64,000 nt of DNA, taken from the NCBI RefSeq assembly GCF_016743775.1, contig NZ_JAEQMY010000011.1, positions 1 to 64,000 of the forward strand, given 5' to 3'. The position numbers were made by a program, and so were the translations under genes. Origin of the DNA: Microvirga aerilata (GTDB taxonomy: Bacteria > Pseudomonadota > Alphaproteobacteria > Rhizobiales > Beijerinckiaceae). This document shows, piece after piece, positions 1-8,243 of this stretch. Numbering within the stretch: position 1 is the stretch's first letter; every line of letters begins with the position of its first letter. Under the pieces are notes generated by a model, which worked only from the letters and a program-made list of their open reading frames with translations, was not told the origin of the DNA and did no database searches.

Positions 1-423
1 AGCTTTGTTCGGCTCGGGATTGAAGTGGGAGCCGATGGCTTCTGTCTGACCACGGGCAACCGTGAGGTTCTGATCAAATCGCTTGAGTTGGTGATGACCG
101 GCGAGAAGATTGTGCCGATGGCGCTGGTCCTCTCAATGCTCAGCGAAATGACTTCGAACACTAAGCCGGATCAGGACAGCCCCATGGCAGCGCCATTGCT
201 ACACGATGCGGGGATACACAGACTCTCTCCCCGAGAGGCCGAGATACTGCGCAGCCTGATGCGTGGTGAGCCTAACAAGGTCATTGCAAAGAGGCTTGAT
301 GTTGCTGAGGCGACGATCAAGGTTCACGTGAAAGCAATCTTGCGCAAGGTCGGCGCTGCCAATCGAACCCAAGCCGCGCTTTGGGCTACGGAACATTTGA
401 CGACGAAAGGCGGCAAGCCTTAG
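1..423 (+). CDS. LuxR-type response regulator, C-terminal part (cut by the left edge)
   Basis: The reading frame is open from base 1, so the start lies outside the window. What remains is the end of a receiver domain (GADGFCLTTG, as in the alpha4-beta5 area of NarL/FixJ proteins), a linker, and a C-terminal LuxR helix-turn-helix (LSPREAEILRSLMRGEPNKV, then ATIKVHVKAILRK). It should be a DNA-binding transcription regulator. It closely resembles the two regulators at 54,059 and 55,153 in this window, down to the ending NRTQAALWA. That makes three paralogues flanking the same stretch of DNA. The target genes cannot be read from the sequence. Confidence 0.85.
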   Translation, partial: SFVRLGIEVGADGFCLTTGNREVLIKSLELVMTGEKIVPMALVLSMLSEMTSNTKPDQDSPMAAPLLHDAGIHRLSPREAEILRSLMRGEPNKVIAKRLDVAEATIKVHVKAILRKVGAANRTQAALWATEHLTTKGGKP

Positions 424-561
424 TGCGGGTAGCTCACGATTAGCCCGATACGCTCCTGACCCATATTGAACCTAAAGTAGCCCTCCTTCGTCCTCTGATT
501 CACGCTTGGTCCACCCTTGGCGACCAAGAACTCGCGCTCGATCTCCACCAGCATAGGGGTA

Positions 562-1131
562 CTACGGTGCAGACTGTGGGATAGGCTCTGCGGCCATCGG
601 CAACACAGCCAGCACGATCTTGTCGGCTCCAAGGTCACTCTCGCTCTCGACATACAAAAGAGCAGCCAACCGGGTGCGAGCACGATTGACCCGGCTCTTG
701 ATCGTGCCAACCACGCACCCGCAAATCGCTGCGGCTTGCTCGTATGAGAACCCTTCAACCCCAACCAGGAGCAACGCTTCACGTTGATCTGCCGACAACA
801 TCATCAGCGCCCCCTGGAGGTCCTCCAGGTCAAGGCGCGCTTCCTGCTCTGGGATCGAGGTGAGACGACTTGCGTAGGAGCCGTCTGCATCCTCCACCTC
901 TTTGCCCCTCTTGCGACGGGCAGAAAAGAAGATATTGCGCAGGATCGTGAAAAGCCACGCGTTGAGGTTGGTACCGCGCTCAAACCGGTCCATCTTCGCC
1001 CACGCTCTAAGAAGCGTGTCTTGAACCAGATCATCAGCCTCATCCCTGTTGCCGCACAAAGACATGGCAAACGCCCGAAGGCTTGGGGTAGCGGCACGAA
1101 ACTCGTCAGCGGTGATGGAGGGAGTGGTCAT
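562..1131 (-). CDS. ECF sigma factor, EcfG-like (general stress response type)
   Basis: This 190-residue protein has sigma-70 region 2 (DEADDLVQDTLLRAWAK, then NLNAWLFTILRN) and region 4 (LLLVGVEGFSYEQAAAICG, then GTIKSRVNRARTRLA), with no other domain. It matches the EcfG class, which in alphaproteobacteria directs the general stress response and is held by the anti-sigma factor NepR. A longer frame reaches 1,266, but ATG at 1,131 fits the family start, and the EcfG-type promoter at 1,156-1,180 lies inside the longer version. No anti-sigma gene is adjacent; NepR-like genes lie at 21.6, 22.2 and 26.3 kb. A second, similar sigma factor is at 21,056. Class confidence is high; its role relative to the other copy is unknown. 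Confidence 0.88.
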   Translation of the reverse strand: MTTPSITADEFRAATPSLRAFAMSLCGNRDEADDLVQDTLLRAWAKMDRFERGTNLNAWLFTILRNIFFSARRKRGKEVEDADGSYASRLTSIPEQEARLDLEDLQGALMMLSADQREALLLVGVEGFSYEQAAAICGCVVGTIKSRVNRARTRLAALLYVESESDLGADKIVLAVLPMAAEPIPQSAP

Positions 1132-1155
1132 CCTGGCATCTCTCGTTTGCCTTTC

Positions 1156-1180
1156 AACGAGAACCGCTAAGGCTGGTTCC
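1156..1180 (-). promoter_or_regulatory. EcfG-type promoter (GGAAC-N16-CGTT)
   Basis: On the minus strand the -35 element GGAAC (1,180-1,176) is followed after exactly 16 bases by CGTT (1,159-1,156). This is the consensus bound by EcfG sigma factors in alphaproteobacteria. It sits 25 bases upstream of the ATG of the EcfG-like sigma gene at 1,131, leaving room for a short leader. The gene is therefore probably activated by an EcfG factor, either itself or the paralogue at 21 kb. Confidence 0.7.
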
Positions 1181-1411
1181 GATCCTTGCCTCCCGCCAGT
1201 ATAAATTACTTGATTAGACTTGCAGTAATCATGCTCACATTGCGAGTCCACCATTCGAAAAATCACACATAGCCATAGGTTTGCTGCCTATCTCTGTCAT
1301 AGATAGGTGTGTCATTGCTGGAGACCGACTTGAGGTGACACAAGCATCATGGTGCCCCGACACGATTATGCGAGGCGGATTCCATACACTTACGTCGCCT
1401 GTTTGATGAGT

Positions 1412-1855
1412 TCAGGCGCGTAGTGCTCCAAACACTTCGGCGTGACTACGAAGAGCAGTCTCCTCGAAATCGCTCGATTTGACCGCCTTCTCGGCCTCCA
1501 TCAGGACCTCCAAAGCCCTCCATGGCTTTGGCATGAACCGGACCTGTCTCAGAGCTTTATCGAGGTCCTCCTCAAGCGGCGCACCCGAAGTCAGGACCGT
1601 TTTGATCCAGGGCCACTTCAGCCGAACCGTCCGTGCAAGGTCCACGCCATCCATGAGGGATGGTAGCCGCACGTCAGAGAAAAGAAAGGCAACGTCCCCT
1701 GCGTTGTAGCGCAGGTACTGCAACGCCTCCTCGGCGCTGGAAGCTTCGACAACCTGGAGGTCTGTCTCCTCCAACAGCGCAACTGCCAGAGCCCTAAGCT
1801 CCTTGTCGTCCTCGACGATCAACGCAACGCGAGTGCCTTCCGAGCCCTGTCCCAT
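1412..1855 (-). CDS. Stand-alone receiver-domain response regulator
   Basis: This 147-residue protein is a CheY-like receiver with no output domain. Visible are the acidic pair (LIVEDDKELR), the phospho-acceptor Asp in LFSDVRLPSLMDG, the conserved Ser in VLTSGAP and the Lys in RFMPKPW. Such single-domain regulators act through protein contacts or as phosphate sinks. The gene lies between an EcfG-like sigma gene and a second receiver gene on the other strand, close to the histidine kinase at 3,188, which is a plausible partner. The link is inferred from proximity only. Confidence 0.85.
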   Translation of the reverse strand: MGQGSEGTRVALIVEDDKELRALAVALLEETDLQVVEASSAEEALQYLRYNAGDVAFLFSDVRLPSLMDGVDLARTVRLKWPWIKTVLTSGAPLEEDLDKALRQVRFMPKPWRALEVLMEAEKAVKSSDFEETALRSHAEVFGALRA

Positions 1856-2211
1856 CCTGCTGGCCTCCCTCGTCCGGTCAGCCCAAGAGAATTCGGGACT
1901 TTTCCGCTGTCGTCAAAGTAAAAAGCCAGTTTAAGTCTATTTTTGCTTCAAAAGTCTGATCTGTGCCTATGTAAATACTCTTAACATAAACACAGATTTA
2001 AAGCGATGGAGAAATTCAACAAGATTATACCTTGGGATCGGAACAGTCTTCGAGGTTGATCATTGTTTGACAGCGGACAGAGTGGCGAGAGTTCTCTTGA
2101 AGCTTCATTGCATTGGTTCCCTCTGACTGGCAGGAGATCACTCATGGTCTCCTGCCTCTTTTCGTTGGTCGCACCCGATGGTCAGCTTTGACCTTTAGGA
2201 GGGGCTACCCT

Positions 2212-2622
2212 ATGCCCCGACCTATGACCGAGCGCAGGGTATCCTCTGAACGAAAACTGATCCTCGTGGTCGGGGATCAACCGGCTGGGAGAACCGTAGC
2301 GGTGGAATTCCGGGAGCATGAAGGCTTCGAGGTTATCGAGGCTCCTTCCGCCGATTACGCCGTGACCATCCTTCAAGCCAAGGATGACATCGGTGTCGTG
2401 TTCACGGACGTGACCATGCCGGGTCTCCTCAATGGCTTCGATCTTGCTCAGATCGCCCAGACGTTACACCCGAACATTTCGGTGATCGTCACTTCTGGGG
2501 CGTTGCCATCCGGGTTCACCGGGGTGGCTCCAGATGCTCGATTTGTCAAAAAGCCCAACCGGATGGCAGCGGTCATAAGACTGGTCCATGAACTGACGGA
2601 AGGCTCATCACCTGCGGGATGA
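2212..2622 (+). CDS. Stand-alone receiver-domain protein with a degenerate acidic pocket
   Basis: ATG at 2,212 is chosen because a strong AGGAGGGG ribosome site sits eight bases upstream; the frame is open back to 2,113. The 136-residue product is a CheY-like receiver with the acceptor Asp in VVFTDVTMPG, the Ser in VTSGALP and a Lys in FVKKPN. The usual acidic pair near the N terminus (DD) is reduced to LVVGDQP, so metal binding and phosphorylation may be weaker. It resembles the receiver at 1,412 and lies upstream of a small orphan gene and the histidine kinase. It is probably part of the same signalling set, by position only. Confidence 0.8.
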   Translation: MPRPMTERRVSSERKLILVVGDQPAGRTVAVEFREHEGFEVIEAPSADYAVTILQAKDDIGVVFTDVTMPGLLNGFDLAQIAQTLHPNISVIVTSGALPSGFTGVAPDARFVKKPNRMAAVIRLVHELTEGSSPAG

Positions 2623-2707
2623 ACGCTTCCGCTTGAGTCGGGTATCAGACAGACACCGACCCTGTGCCTCCTCTAACGGGACTTTGCTCGACGTGACGGC
2701 TCAGGGG

Positions 2708-3001
2708 ATGAAGGTGACCGATTCGGCAGCGCTTTGTGCTAACGAGACGAGTGAGGAGCTACAGGGCCAGCCAGAGCCTTCAGGACTTCCACTCACACCG
2801 CAAGCTCTGATCGATGTGCTGATTGACATCGATCTCGCCTATGAGCGTAAGTGCAAGGAACTCAGCAAAAGCAACTTAGGTGCTACCCTCCAGTACCACT
2901 TGCTGGAAAAGCTGCGGGTGCAGCACAGTGAACAGCGCGAACCCTTCGCTCAGCGCCTGATTGCATTACAGGATGAGTTGAAGGCTAAGGGCGACTCCTG
3001 A
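2708..3001 (+). CDS. Small protein of unknown function
   Basis: I do not recognise this protein. ATG at 2,708 gives 97 residues; the same frame is open from a TTG at 2,633, and neither start has a convincing ribosome site. The C-terminal two thirds looks helical and charged (IDIDLAYERKCKELSKS, then LLEKLRVQHSEQREPFAQRL), with no membrane segment or signal peptide. It follows the receiver gene by 85 bases in the same direction and could be co-transcribed. No function can be assigned. Confidence 0.5.
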   Translation: MKVTDSAALCANETSEELQGQPEPSGLPLTPQALIDVLIDIDLAYERKCKELSKSNLGATLQYHLLEKLRVQHSEQREPFAQRLIALQDELKAKGDS

Positions 3002-3187
3002 CGACGATCAGTGCTCCACAAACTGTGCCAACGATGTGGGAGGCTTGTCATTGCCAAAGCGTCGGGTTGAGCCCGGTGTCTGATCACGCGTCACCACGAG
3101 GTGTTAAGATTTCGCCCTACAGAGGACCCAGCTTAAAGCTACAAGTCAGGGAACCATAGCTATACTCAGTTAATTAGCCTCCCTACG

Positions 3188-4204
3188 ATGAGAGAGTTGT
3201 ATGAGAAAACGTGGTCTCTTCGGCATCTACCGTGGGTTGCTCGCTACAGCGCGACAGCGATCCTGGTTCTATTGGCATTTGCTCTCAGGCAAACCTTCTC
3301 TGATGCACTGAAGGACTTTCCTTTTCTTCTGTTCTTTCCTGCCATCATCCTCTCGGCTGTACTGTTCAACCAAGGCAGCGGCCTCGTCGCGACGGTGCTA
3401 AGCGCCGTTCTGTCAGCCTTTTTCTTCCTGGAGCCCCTCGGCAGCTTCGCCATCAAGGACCCTGGCCAGTTTCTCGGCTGGTGCTTGTTTGTGGTGATCG
3501 GGGTGGCCATCACAATCATCATTGAGGCCCAGCATGCCGCCTATCGGCAACTGAAGCGAGCACACGATGTTACCCGCGCCTCAGAGTCCGATAAGGCTGA
3601 GCTTCTGATCGAGACAAACCACCGGATCATGAACAACTTGCATACGGTGATCTCGCTGCTTCATCTCCAAGCCCGTAGCGCCAAAGAACCTACGCGGGAA
3701 GATTTCATGACCGCCGCCGAGCGCGTCAGCGTCATGGCCAAGGTGCAGCGGCGTCTGGTACGGTTCGAGGGTGCCGTGTTAGCCGACAGTCGCTCGTTCA
3801 TCGAGGAACTCTGTCGCGATCTGGAATCGGCACTGATCGGCCTTCGTCCTATTCGCCTCGAAATCGAAGCTGAAAGTCACCCGATCCCACTCACTCAGGC
3901 GGTCTCGGTTGGGTTGATCATCAACGAGCTTCTTGTCAACGCGCTCAAATACGCCTTCCCGGAGGATCGGGACGGGAGGGTTGGAGTGACGTTCACGCGC
4001 AAGGGCGATGAATACTGCCTTGCCGTGAGAGATGATGGTGTAGGTCTGTCCGCCAGTCGCGAAAGCGCCTCCTCGCCATCATCCACCGGCCTGGGTCAGC
4101 GCCTGATCAGATCGTTTGTTGCCCAGCTTGGTGGTCGTCACGAGATCGAGCCCGGTTCCCCTGGAACATGCGCCGAGGTCTGTTTCCCAGTGACTGCCGC
4201 ATAG
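3188..4204 (+). CDS. Membrane sensor histidine kinase, DUF4118 + HisKA_2/HWE type
   Basis: This 338-residue protein has four predicted membrane helices in residues 15-115 (a KdpD-like DUF4118 module, typified by FLLFFPAIILSAVLF). A kinase core follows, with the phospho-acceptor His in LIETNHRIMNNLHTVISLL and an ATPase domain with the N box NELLVNALKYAFP and the G box RDDGVGL. The His motif and N box are those of the HisKA_2/HWE branch, which often feeds PhyR in the alphaproteobacterial general stress response. No periplasmic or PAS sensor is visible, so the signal may be sensed in the membrane. Nearby receiver proteins are candidate substrates. Confidence 0.88.
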   Translation: MRELYEKTWSLRHLPWVARYSATAILVLLAFALRQTFSDALKDFPFLLFFPAIILSAVLFNQGSGLVATVLSAVLSAFFFLEPLGSFAIKDPGQFLGWCLFVVIGVAITIIIEAQHAAYRQLKRAHDVTRASESDKAELLIETNHRIMNNLHTVISLLHLQARSAKEPTREDFMTAAERVSVMAKVQRRLVRFEGAVLADSRSFIEELCRDLESALIGLRPIRLEIEAESHPIPLTQAVSVGLIINELLVNALKYAFPEDRDGRVGVTFTRKGDEYCLAVRDDGVGLSASRESASSPSSTGLGQRLIRSFVAQLGGRHEIEPGSPGTCAEVCFPVTAA

Positions 4205-4226
4205 GACTGGGCTCCAGCCCTTGCTC

Positions 4227-4424
4227 CTACGATACGGTTGGACCGGGCTCAACAAACAGACGTTTAAAATCAGCCACTGCGAATTCCTGCCCACCTGCGT
4301 CGATCAGAACATCCCGGATACCCTCGTCAGCCAGCCTACGCGCCGACTGAAGTGCTGAAACAGCCGTCTCACAGGTGGTGGAAACCGGACCGTTCTCGCC
4401 TTCTCCAGTGACAACGAAGATCAT
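4227..4424 (-). CDS. Small conserved-looking protein
   Basis: This 65-residue protein begins MIFVVTGEGENGPVS and has a compact alpha/beta composition without membrane segments. A GAGGA ribosome site lies five bases before the ATG. It is the third gene of an apparent operon on this strand, after the Crp/Fnr regulator at 4,565-5,317 and the 43-residue gene at 4,437-4,568, with a 12-base gap. I do not recognise a named domain. Confidence 0.6.
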   Translation of the reverse strand: MIFVVTGEGENGPVSTTCETAVSALQSARRLADEGIRDVLIDAGGQEFAVADFKRLFVEPGPTVS

Positions 4425-4436
4425 TGATTCCTCGGT

Positions 4437-4568
4437 TTACATCATGATGGCTTCGACGTGGGGGAAGTAGCCGCCGCCCATTGCACCGACCGCGATTATA
4501 GATTGTGTCGCAGGAGCAATTGCAGGGTTTTGCACCCCTCCAACGAAATGGTGGCGATTGAAGTTCAA
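4437..4568 (-). CDS. 43-residue small protein coupled to the Crp/Fnr gene
   Basis: A TTG start at 4,568 overlaps the TGA stop of the upstream Crp/Fnr gene, and a GGAGG ribosome site lies seven bases before it. The frame runs 43 codons to TAA at 4,437. The product begins MNFNRHHFVGG and ends with a glycine-rich hydrophobic segment (IIAVGAMGGGYF). Stop-start overlap plus a good ribosome site suggests translational coupling. There is no recognised domain. The gene is supported by position and ribosome site only, so confidence is moderate. Confidence 0.45.
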   Translation of the reverse strand: MNFNRHHFVGGVQNPAIAPATQSIIAVGAMGGGYFPHVEAIMM

Positions 4569-5317
4569 GCCGCTGCCTCCGCGTGTTCTAAATGAAGGTA
4601 CATCGGGTCGAATTCACCGACTTCCCTCAGCTTGTCCCAATCGGGAATGGTCAGCCTTGTTCCTTGGGTTACGATCAGGCCGTCGCCCCGTAGCTGCTGG
4701 AACACGCGGTTAACGTGGACTGTTGTTAGGCCGAGCGCATCCGCGAACTCAACCTGGGTGATCGGCAGATCGCAGACATGGCCCTCGGCGAGGCCCGCCG
4801 CCTTCATGCGTACCATCAACTCGCACAGAATATGGGCCATGCGGTGGTAAGCGTCGCGCCGTCCGACATTCATCACCCATTCCCGGAAGATAGCAGCATC
4901 GATGAGGGTCTCGCGCCAGAACGCGCTCGCAATCCGGGGATAGCATGTGCAGAGGTCACGCAGGGCGTCATGGGTGACGAACCCTACACTGCACGGGCTG
5001 ATGGTGCTGAAGCTATTGTCGAGAACCTTCAAATGCAGGCTTTGTAGGTCGGGAATGTCACCAGCGATGACGAAAGAGACGATCTGGCGCTTGCCTTGGG
5101 CTGTTGTCTTGTAGGTACAGGCAAAACCGCTCAGGATCAGGCACGACCGGGAGAGACGATCCCCCTCGCGCACGATGTCCTGACCCTCCTTGATGGCGGT
5201 CGTCTGCATCGGAAGATGTTCGAGAGCCTGTCGCTCGTCGTCAGTCAGTGTGAAGATGCTCTCCAGCTTGCGGATGAGCGGATTGTAGCCGGGACGAATA
5301 GACGAGCGCATGATCAT
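4565..5317 (-). CDS. Crp/Fnr family transcription regulator
   Basis: This protein of about 250 residues has an N-terminal cyclic-nucleotide-binding fold (VREGDRLSRSCLILSGFAC) and a C-terminal Crp-type winged helix (LPITQVEFADALGLTTVHVN, then RVFQQLRGDGLI). The Fnr cysteine cluster is absent, and the usual cAMP-contact Arg-Ser is not evident, so its effector is unknown. ATG at 5,311 has better spacing to the AGGGA ribosome site than ATG at 5,317. It heads a three-gene group with two small genes downstream. A related gene at 5,839 is frameshifted. Such multi-copy Crp/Fnr paralogues are common in Methylobacteriaceae and Bradyrhizobium relatives. Confidence 0.88.
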   Translation of the reverse strand: MIMRSSIRPGYNPLIRKLESIFTLTDDERQALEHLPMQTTAIKEGQDIVREGDRLSRSCLILSGFACTYKTTAQGKRQIVSFVIAGDIPDLQSLHLKVLDNSFSTISPCSVGFVTHDALRDLCTCYPRIASAFWRETLIDAAIFREWVMNVGRRDAYHRMAHILCELMVRMKAAGLAEGHVCDLPITQVEFADALGLTTVHVNRVFQQLRGDGLIVTQGTRLTIPDWDKLREVGEFDPMYLHLEHAEAAA

Positions 5318-5492
5318 GCTTCCCTGAGTTACAGGCGGAAGCGCACGTATCTCTCGGCCATCAGCGCCTGAGATCGGTTGCTGATGATGAAATTACTGTC
5401 CCACACAAGTGATTGTCTGTCATTGATTTATGTTTATATTGGCATTTGACGACACTGCGAAGCCTTGAAAGCGGTTGCTGCGGCTTGAACAA

Positions 5493-5517
5493 GGAACATT
5501 GAATGGCCTCGATTGTT
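5493..5517 (+). promoter_or_regulatory. Possible EcfG-type promoter
   Basis: GGAAC at 5,493-5,497 is followed after 16 bases by TGTT (17 bases to GTT), close to the EcfG consensus GGAAC-N16-17-cGTT. It precedes the DUF6894 gene at 5,525 by only a few bases, which would give a very short or absent leader. The match is imperfect and the leader unusually short, so it may be chance. Confidence 0.3.
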
Positions 5518-5524
5518 GGGGCGT

Positions 5525-5821
5525 ATGTCCCGATATTATCGCCATATTCGACAAGGCGACCGGCTTATCCAAGACCCTGAAGGAGTTGAGCTTCGCGATC
5601 TTGATGCGGCTCGGGCTGAGGCTATCCAGGGTATCAGAGACATTCTGGCCGAAGCCATCAAACGTGGAACCGACAATCCGCTGGATGATGCAATCGTCAT
5701 CACAGATGAAGCCGGTCGGGAGTTGATGACGATCCCCTTCATCGAGGCTCTGCCACCCCGCCTGTACAAGGCCCTGCTTGATGTGTTCCACTCGACCTCT
5801 AAGTCGGTGCCCAACCTCTGA
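5525..5821 (+). CDS. DUF6894 family protein
   Basis: This 98-residue protein starts MSRYYRHIRQGDRLIQD and continues with EGVELRDLDAARAEAIQG. This is the layout of DUF6894, a small cytoplasmic family found in many copies in Rhizobium and Methylobacterium relatives, of unknown role. ATG at 5,525 is preferred to an upstream TTG at 5,513 because family members begin with the M-(P/S)-R-(Y/F)-(F/Y) motif. It lies immediately upstream of the broken Crp/Fnr gene in the same direction. A possible EcfG-type promoter precedes it. Confidence 0.78.
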   Translation: MSRYYRHIRQGDRLIQDPEGVELRDLDAARAEAIQGIRDILAEAIKRGTDNPLDDAIVITDEAGRELMTIPFIEALPPRLYKALLDVFHSTSKSVPNL

Positions 5822-5838
5822 GCTTGGCAGGAGGCAGC

Positions 5839-6563
5839 ATGTACTATCCCTTGGTTCAGAAGCTGGAACAGCACGGCCCTCTCTCTGAGGAGGAGAAGCA
5901 GGTAATCCAGCAGATCACCTCTCAGACAGTGATCTATCAGCCCCGCGAGAGCATCGTGCAGGAGGGCAGCAGCCCCGCCCACAGCAGCCTCATCCTTGAA
6001 GGTTTCGCTATTCGTCACAACCATTCGCCTGATGGACGGCGACAGATCACCGCCTTTCACGTTCCCGGCGACTTTGCGGACCTACACTGCTTCCTGCTTA
6101 AGCCAATGGACGATGGGGTTGCTGCGATGACCACCTGCACGTGGCTCAGGTCCCCCACAGTGATCTGAAGGAGATCACGAAGAACTACCCATACCTGACA
6201 CGGGTGCTGTGGCTCAGCACACTTGTTGATGGTGCTGTGCATCGGGCGTGGCTGACCACGCTTGGGCACATGGAGGCTCGCGAGCGCCTTGCACACTTTC
6301 TCTGCGAGTTGCGGGATCGACTTCAACCAGCGGGTCTGATGAATGAGGACAGCTATGAATTGCCGATCACGCAGGAGGAGTTGGGGGACGCGTTCGGAAC
6401 GAGCACCGTCCACATCAATAGGGTACTCCAAGACCTTCGAGCCGATGGGCTGATCACCTCGCGCGGCAAGACCTTGATCATCAATGATTTGAAGCGCCTT
6501 CAGGAACAAGCCCAATACAGCCCCGGTTACTTGCACATAGGCCAAAAGCTTGAGCGGGACTGA
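5839..6563 (+). pseudogene. Crp/Fnr family regulator broken by a frameshift
   Basis: The first frame encodes the cyclic-nucleotide-binding half (MYYPLVQKLEQHGPL to MTTCT) and then runs into a stop at 6,168. The second frame resumes at about 6,141 with VAQVPHSDLKEI and carries the complete winged helix (LPITQEELGDAFGTSTVHIN). A single missing base next to 6,140 explains the break: restoring it joins the two halves in the order seen in the intact paralogue at 4,565. The start ATG at 5,839 has an AGGAGG ribosome site. It may be a decayed copy, or a sequencing error. If real, the product lacks its DNA-binding domain. Confidence 0.8.
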
Positions 6564-6802
6564 GAGAACTCATAATCCCTGGAAGGTTGTAGTGACCGAG
6601 GACGCATAAGGCTTATGTTCGCCACAGTCCGCTATGTTCACGACGCCATCGTCCCTGAAGTCGTTTTGCCCTAACAGTCATCTATGGCCTGAGATGCTGA
6701 GCAAAGAAATCCCTCACCTGAACCGCTGCCATCTCAGCACTCTCGGGTTCTGACTTGAGCCATTCCGCAAAAGTTGCCTTATCCGGCATGGCTGAGTTGG
6801 GC

Positions 6803-7573
6803 TCAAAATTCCTTAAAGAGGTTCGGCGCAACTCTTTCTTCGGCTGGCGCTCCACCCTCGGATTGCTGTGCGGTCGAGCGAGGGCATGTCTCGGCCTTCT
6901 CTGGAACAGAGATTCCATTGATAACGAGGGTTGGAGCCGCCATGCCTGACTTCAGGCCACAAAGTGGAGAATAGACGAAGGCCACAGCCGCCTTGAACCG
7001 CTCAGGCCCGATCACAAAGGCGGTGGTGTCTCCAAGTGCAGGAACCCGCCAGTGGTCACCGGTTTGGAAGCCCAGAAGGCCGATGCGCTGCGGGTCCGCC
7101 CAAGGTTGTCTTGCAACATAGGCGAGAGCCCCATAGGCATCAGCAACACGATTAGTGCTCATCTTCCCATCGGCACAGGTGTCCTTGATGCTGCGCGTTG
7201 TGTGGCTATCCACCAGCACCACCGCATAGCCCCAAGACAGGAGGCGCTTGGTCCAGAATGCCTCGCGCGAAGATTCAGCCACAATGCTTCGAGCATCGAA
7301 AGCGCTCGATTTCACCTCGGGAGCTAACCCACCACAGTCGTGCAGGTAGATGATGACCGGATGGGGACCACTGGCAGTTGGCTTGACGATGTGTGCCTGT
7401 ACCTCGTCGCCGCGTGGGGGCTGAAGAACCTCGCCCCTGGCTTGTGCCCGTTTCTGCTGGAACTCGCTAACCGGCACCTTGGCACTCTCGAACTTCACCA
7501 AATCAGCAGCATGGCTCAGGGACAAGGAAAGCAGGTAGCTCACAGCGAGCAGGAAGACATGCTTGAGAAGCAT
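6803..7573 (-). CDS. Secreted dienelactone-hydrolase-like protein, probably frameshifted near the 3' end
   Basis: ATG at 7,573 gives a clear signal peptide (MLLKHVFLLAVSYLLSLSLS, then HAAD). The mature part has alpha/beta-hydrolase features: the beta-strand HPVIIYLHDCGGL, and GLLGFQTGD, where the nucleophile elbow Gly-X-Cys/Ser-X-Gly is replaced by Gly-Phe-Gln-Thr-Gly. A typical family C terminus (MPDKATFAEWLKSE to VRDFFAQHLRP) is found in another frame and ends at 6,682. A frameshift around 6,815-6,830 is therefore likely. With the altered elbow, the enzyme may be inactive or have another role. The fold assignment is moderately sure; the substrate is unknown. Confidence 0.65.
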   Translation of the reverse strand: MLLKHVFLLAVSYLLSLSLSHAADLVKFESAKVPVSEFQQKRAQARGEVLQPPRGDEVQAHIVKPTASGPHPVIIYLHDCGGLAPEVKSSAFDARSIVAESSREAFWTKRLLSWGYAVVLVDSHTTRSIKDTCADGKMSTNRVADAYGALAYVARQPWADPQRIGLLGFQTGDHWRVPALGDTTAFVIGPERFKAAVAFVYSPLCGLKSGMAAPTLVINGISVPEKAETCPRSTAQQSEGGAPAEERVAPNLFKEF

Positions 7574-7769
7574 TGTAACCTCCCGAAGTTGTGGAAGATC
7601 ACGCAATCTGTAGCTTAGGCCAGTAGCTCCTTCTATATCACAGATCGGACTGAAAGTCCTGCTGCTATCGGCGGCGGTGGGCAACCCACCTGCTCAATGT
7701 CATGTTCGTGCGAACGTAGCAGTTCAGGTCTGTATCCTACTACGAGATCGATTGTAAGATGATACCATC

Positions 7770-8243
7770 ATGAGCCCGTCACATCCCCCGGCACTGGATG
7801 CCCTCGGTCATCGTCTCTCCATCGCCGATGCAATGGACGCGACTGCCATCCTCAGCTTAGCACGTGCTTTCCATGCGGAGGATGGTCACCCCCTCAGCTA
7901 TCAAGGCGAGCGCGCCCTTGGGCACCTTTTCGCTGACCAGACTCATGGCCTCGTGTTCAAGATCGAGAGCACTTCCGATGTGATCGGCTATGCAGTGCTG
8001 TGCTTTGGCTATTCGGTCGAGTTAGGTGGGCGTGATGTGTTCTTGGATGATTTCTACATCATCCCCTCTGAACGAGGTCATGGTCTCGGGCGCTCCGTCA
8101 TGAACGCGTTGATCAGCTTCGCACGGGATGCGGGTTGTGCTGCTATGCACCTTGAGGTGGTTGCCGGGAACCGAGCAGAGGTCCTTTATCGACGCCTCGG
8201 GTTCCAAGACCGAGGCAGCGCCTTTCTTACACTCCGAATATAG
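7770..8243 (+). CDS. GNAT family N-acetyltransferase
   Basis: This 157-residue protein has the acetyl-CoA-binding motif A (FLDDFYIIPSERGHGLGRSV), matching the Q/R-x-x-G-x-G/A loop, and a motif B region ending YRRLGF. It resembles the small-molecule acetyltransferases of the RimI/PhnO type. No substrate can be inferred from its neighbours, a hydrolase on the opposite strand and a recombinase downstream. Confidence 0.88.
   Translation: MSPSHPPALDALGHRLSIADAMDATAILSLARAFHAEDGHPLSYQGERALGHLFADQTHGLVFKIESTSDVIGYAVLCFGYSVELGGRDVFLDDFYIIPSERGHGLGRSVMNALISFARDAGCAAMHLEVVAGNRAEVLYRRLGFQDRGSAFLTLRI

Noticed and set aside
2038..2070. GGAAC element before the receiver gene at 2,212
   Set aside because: No CGTT at 16-17 bases; the nearest GTT is 20 bases away.
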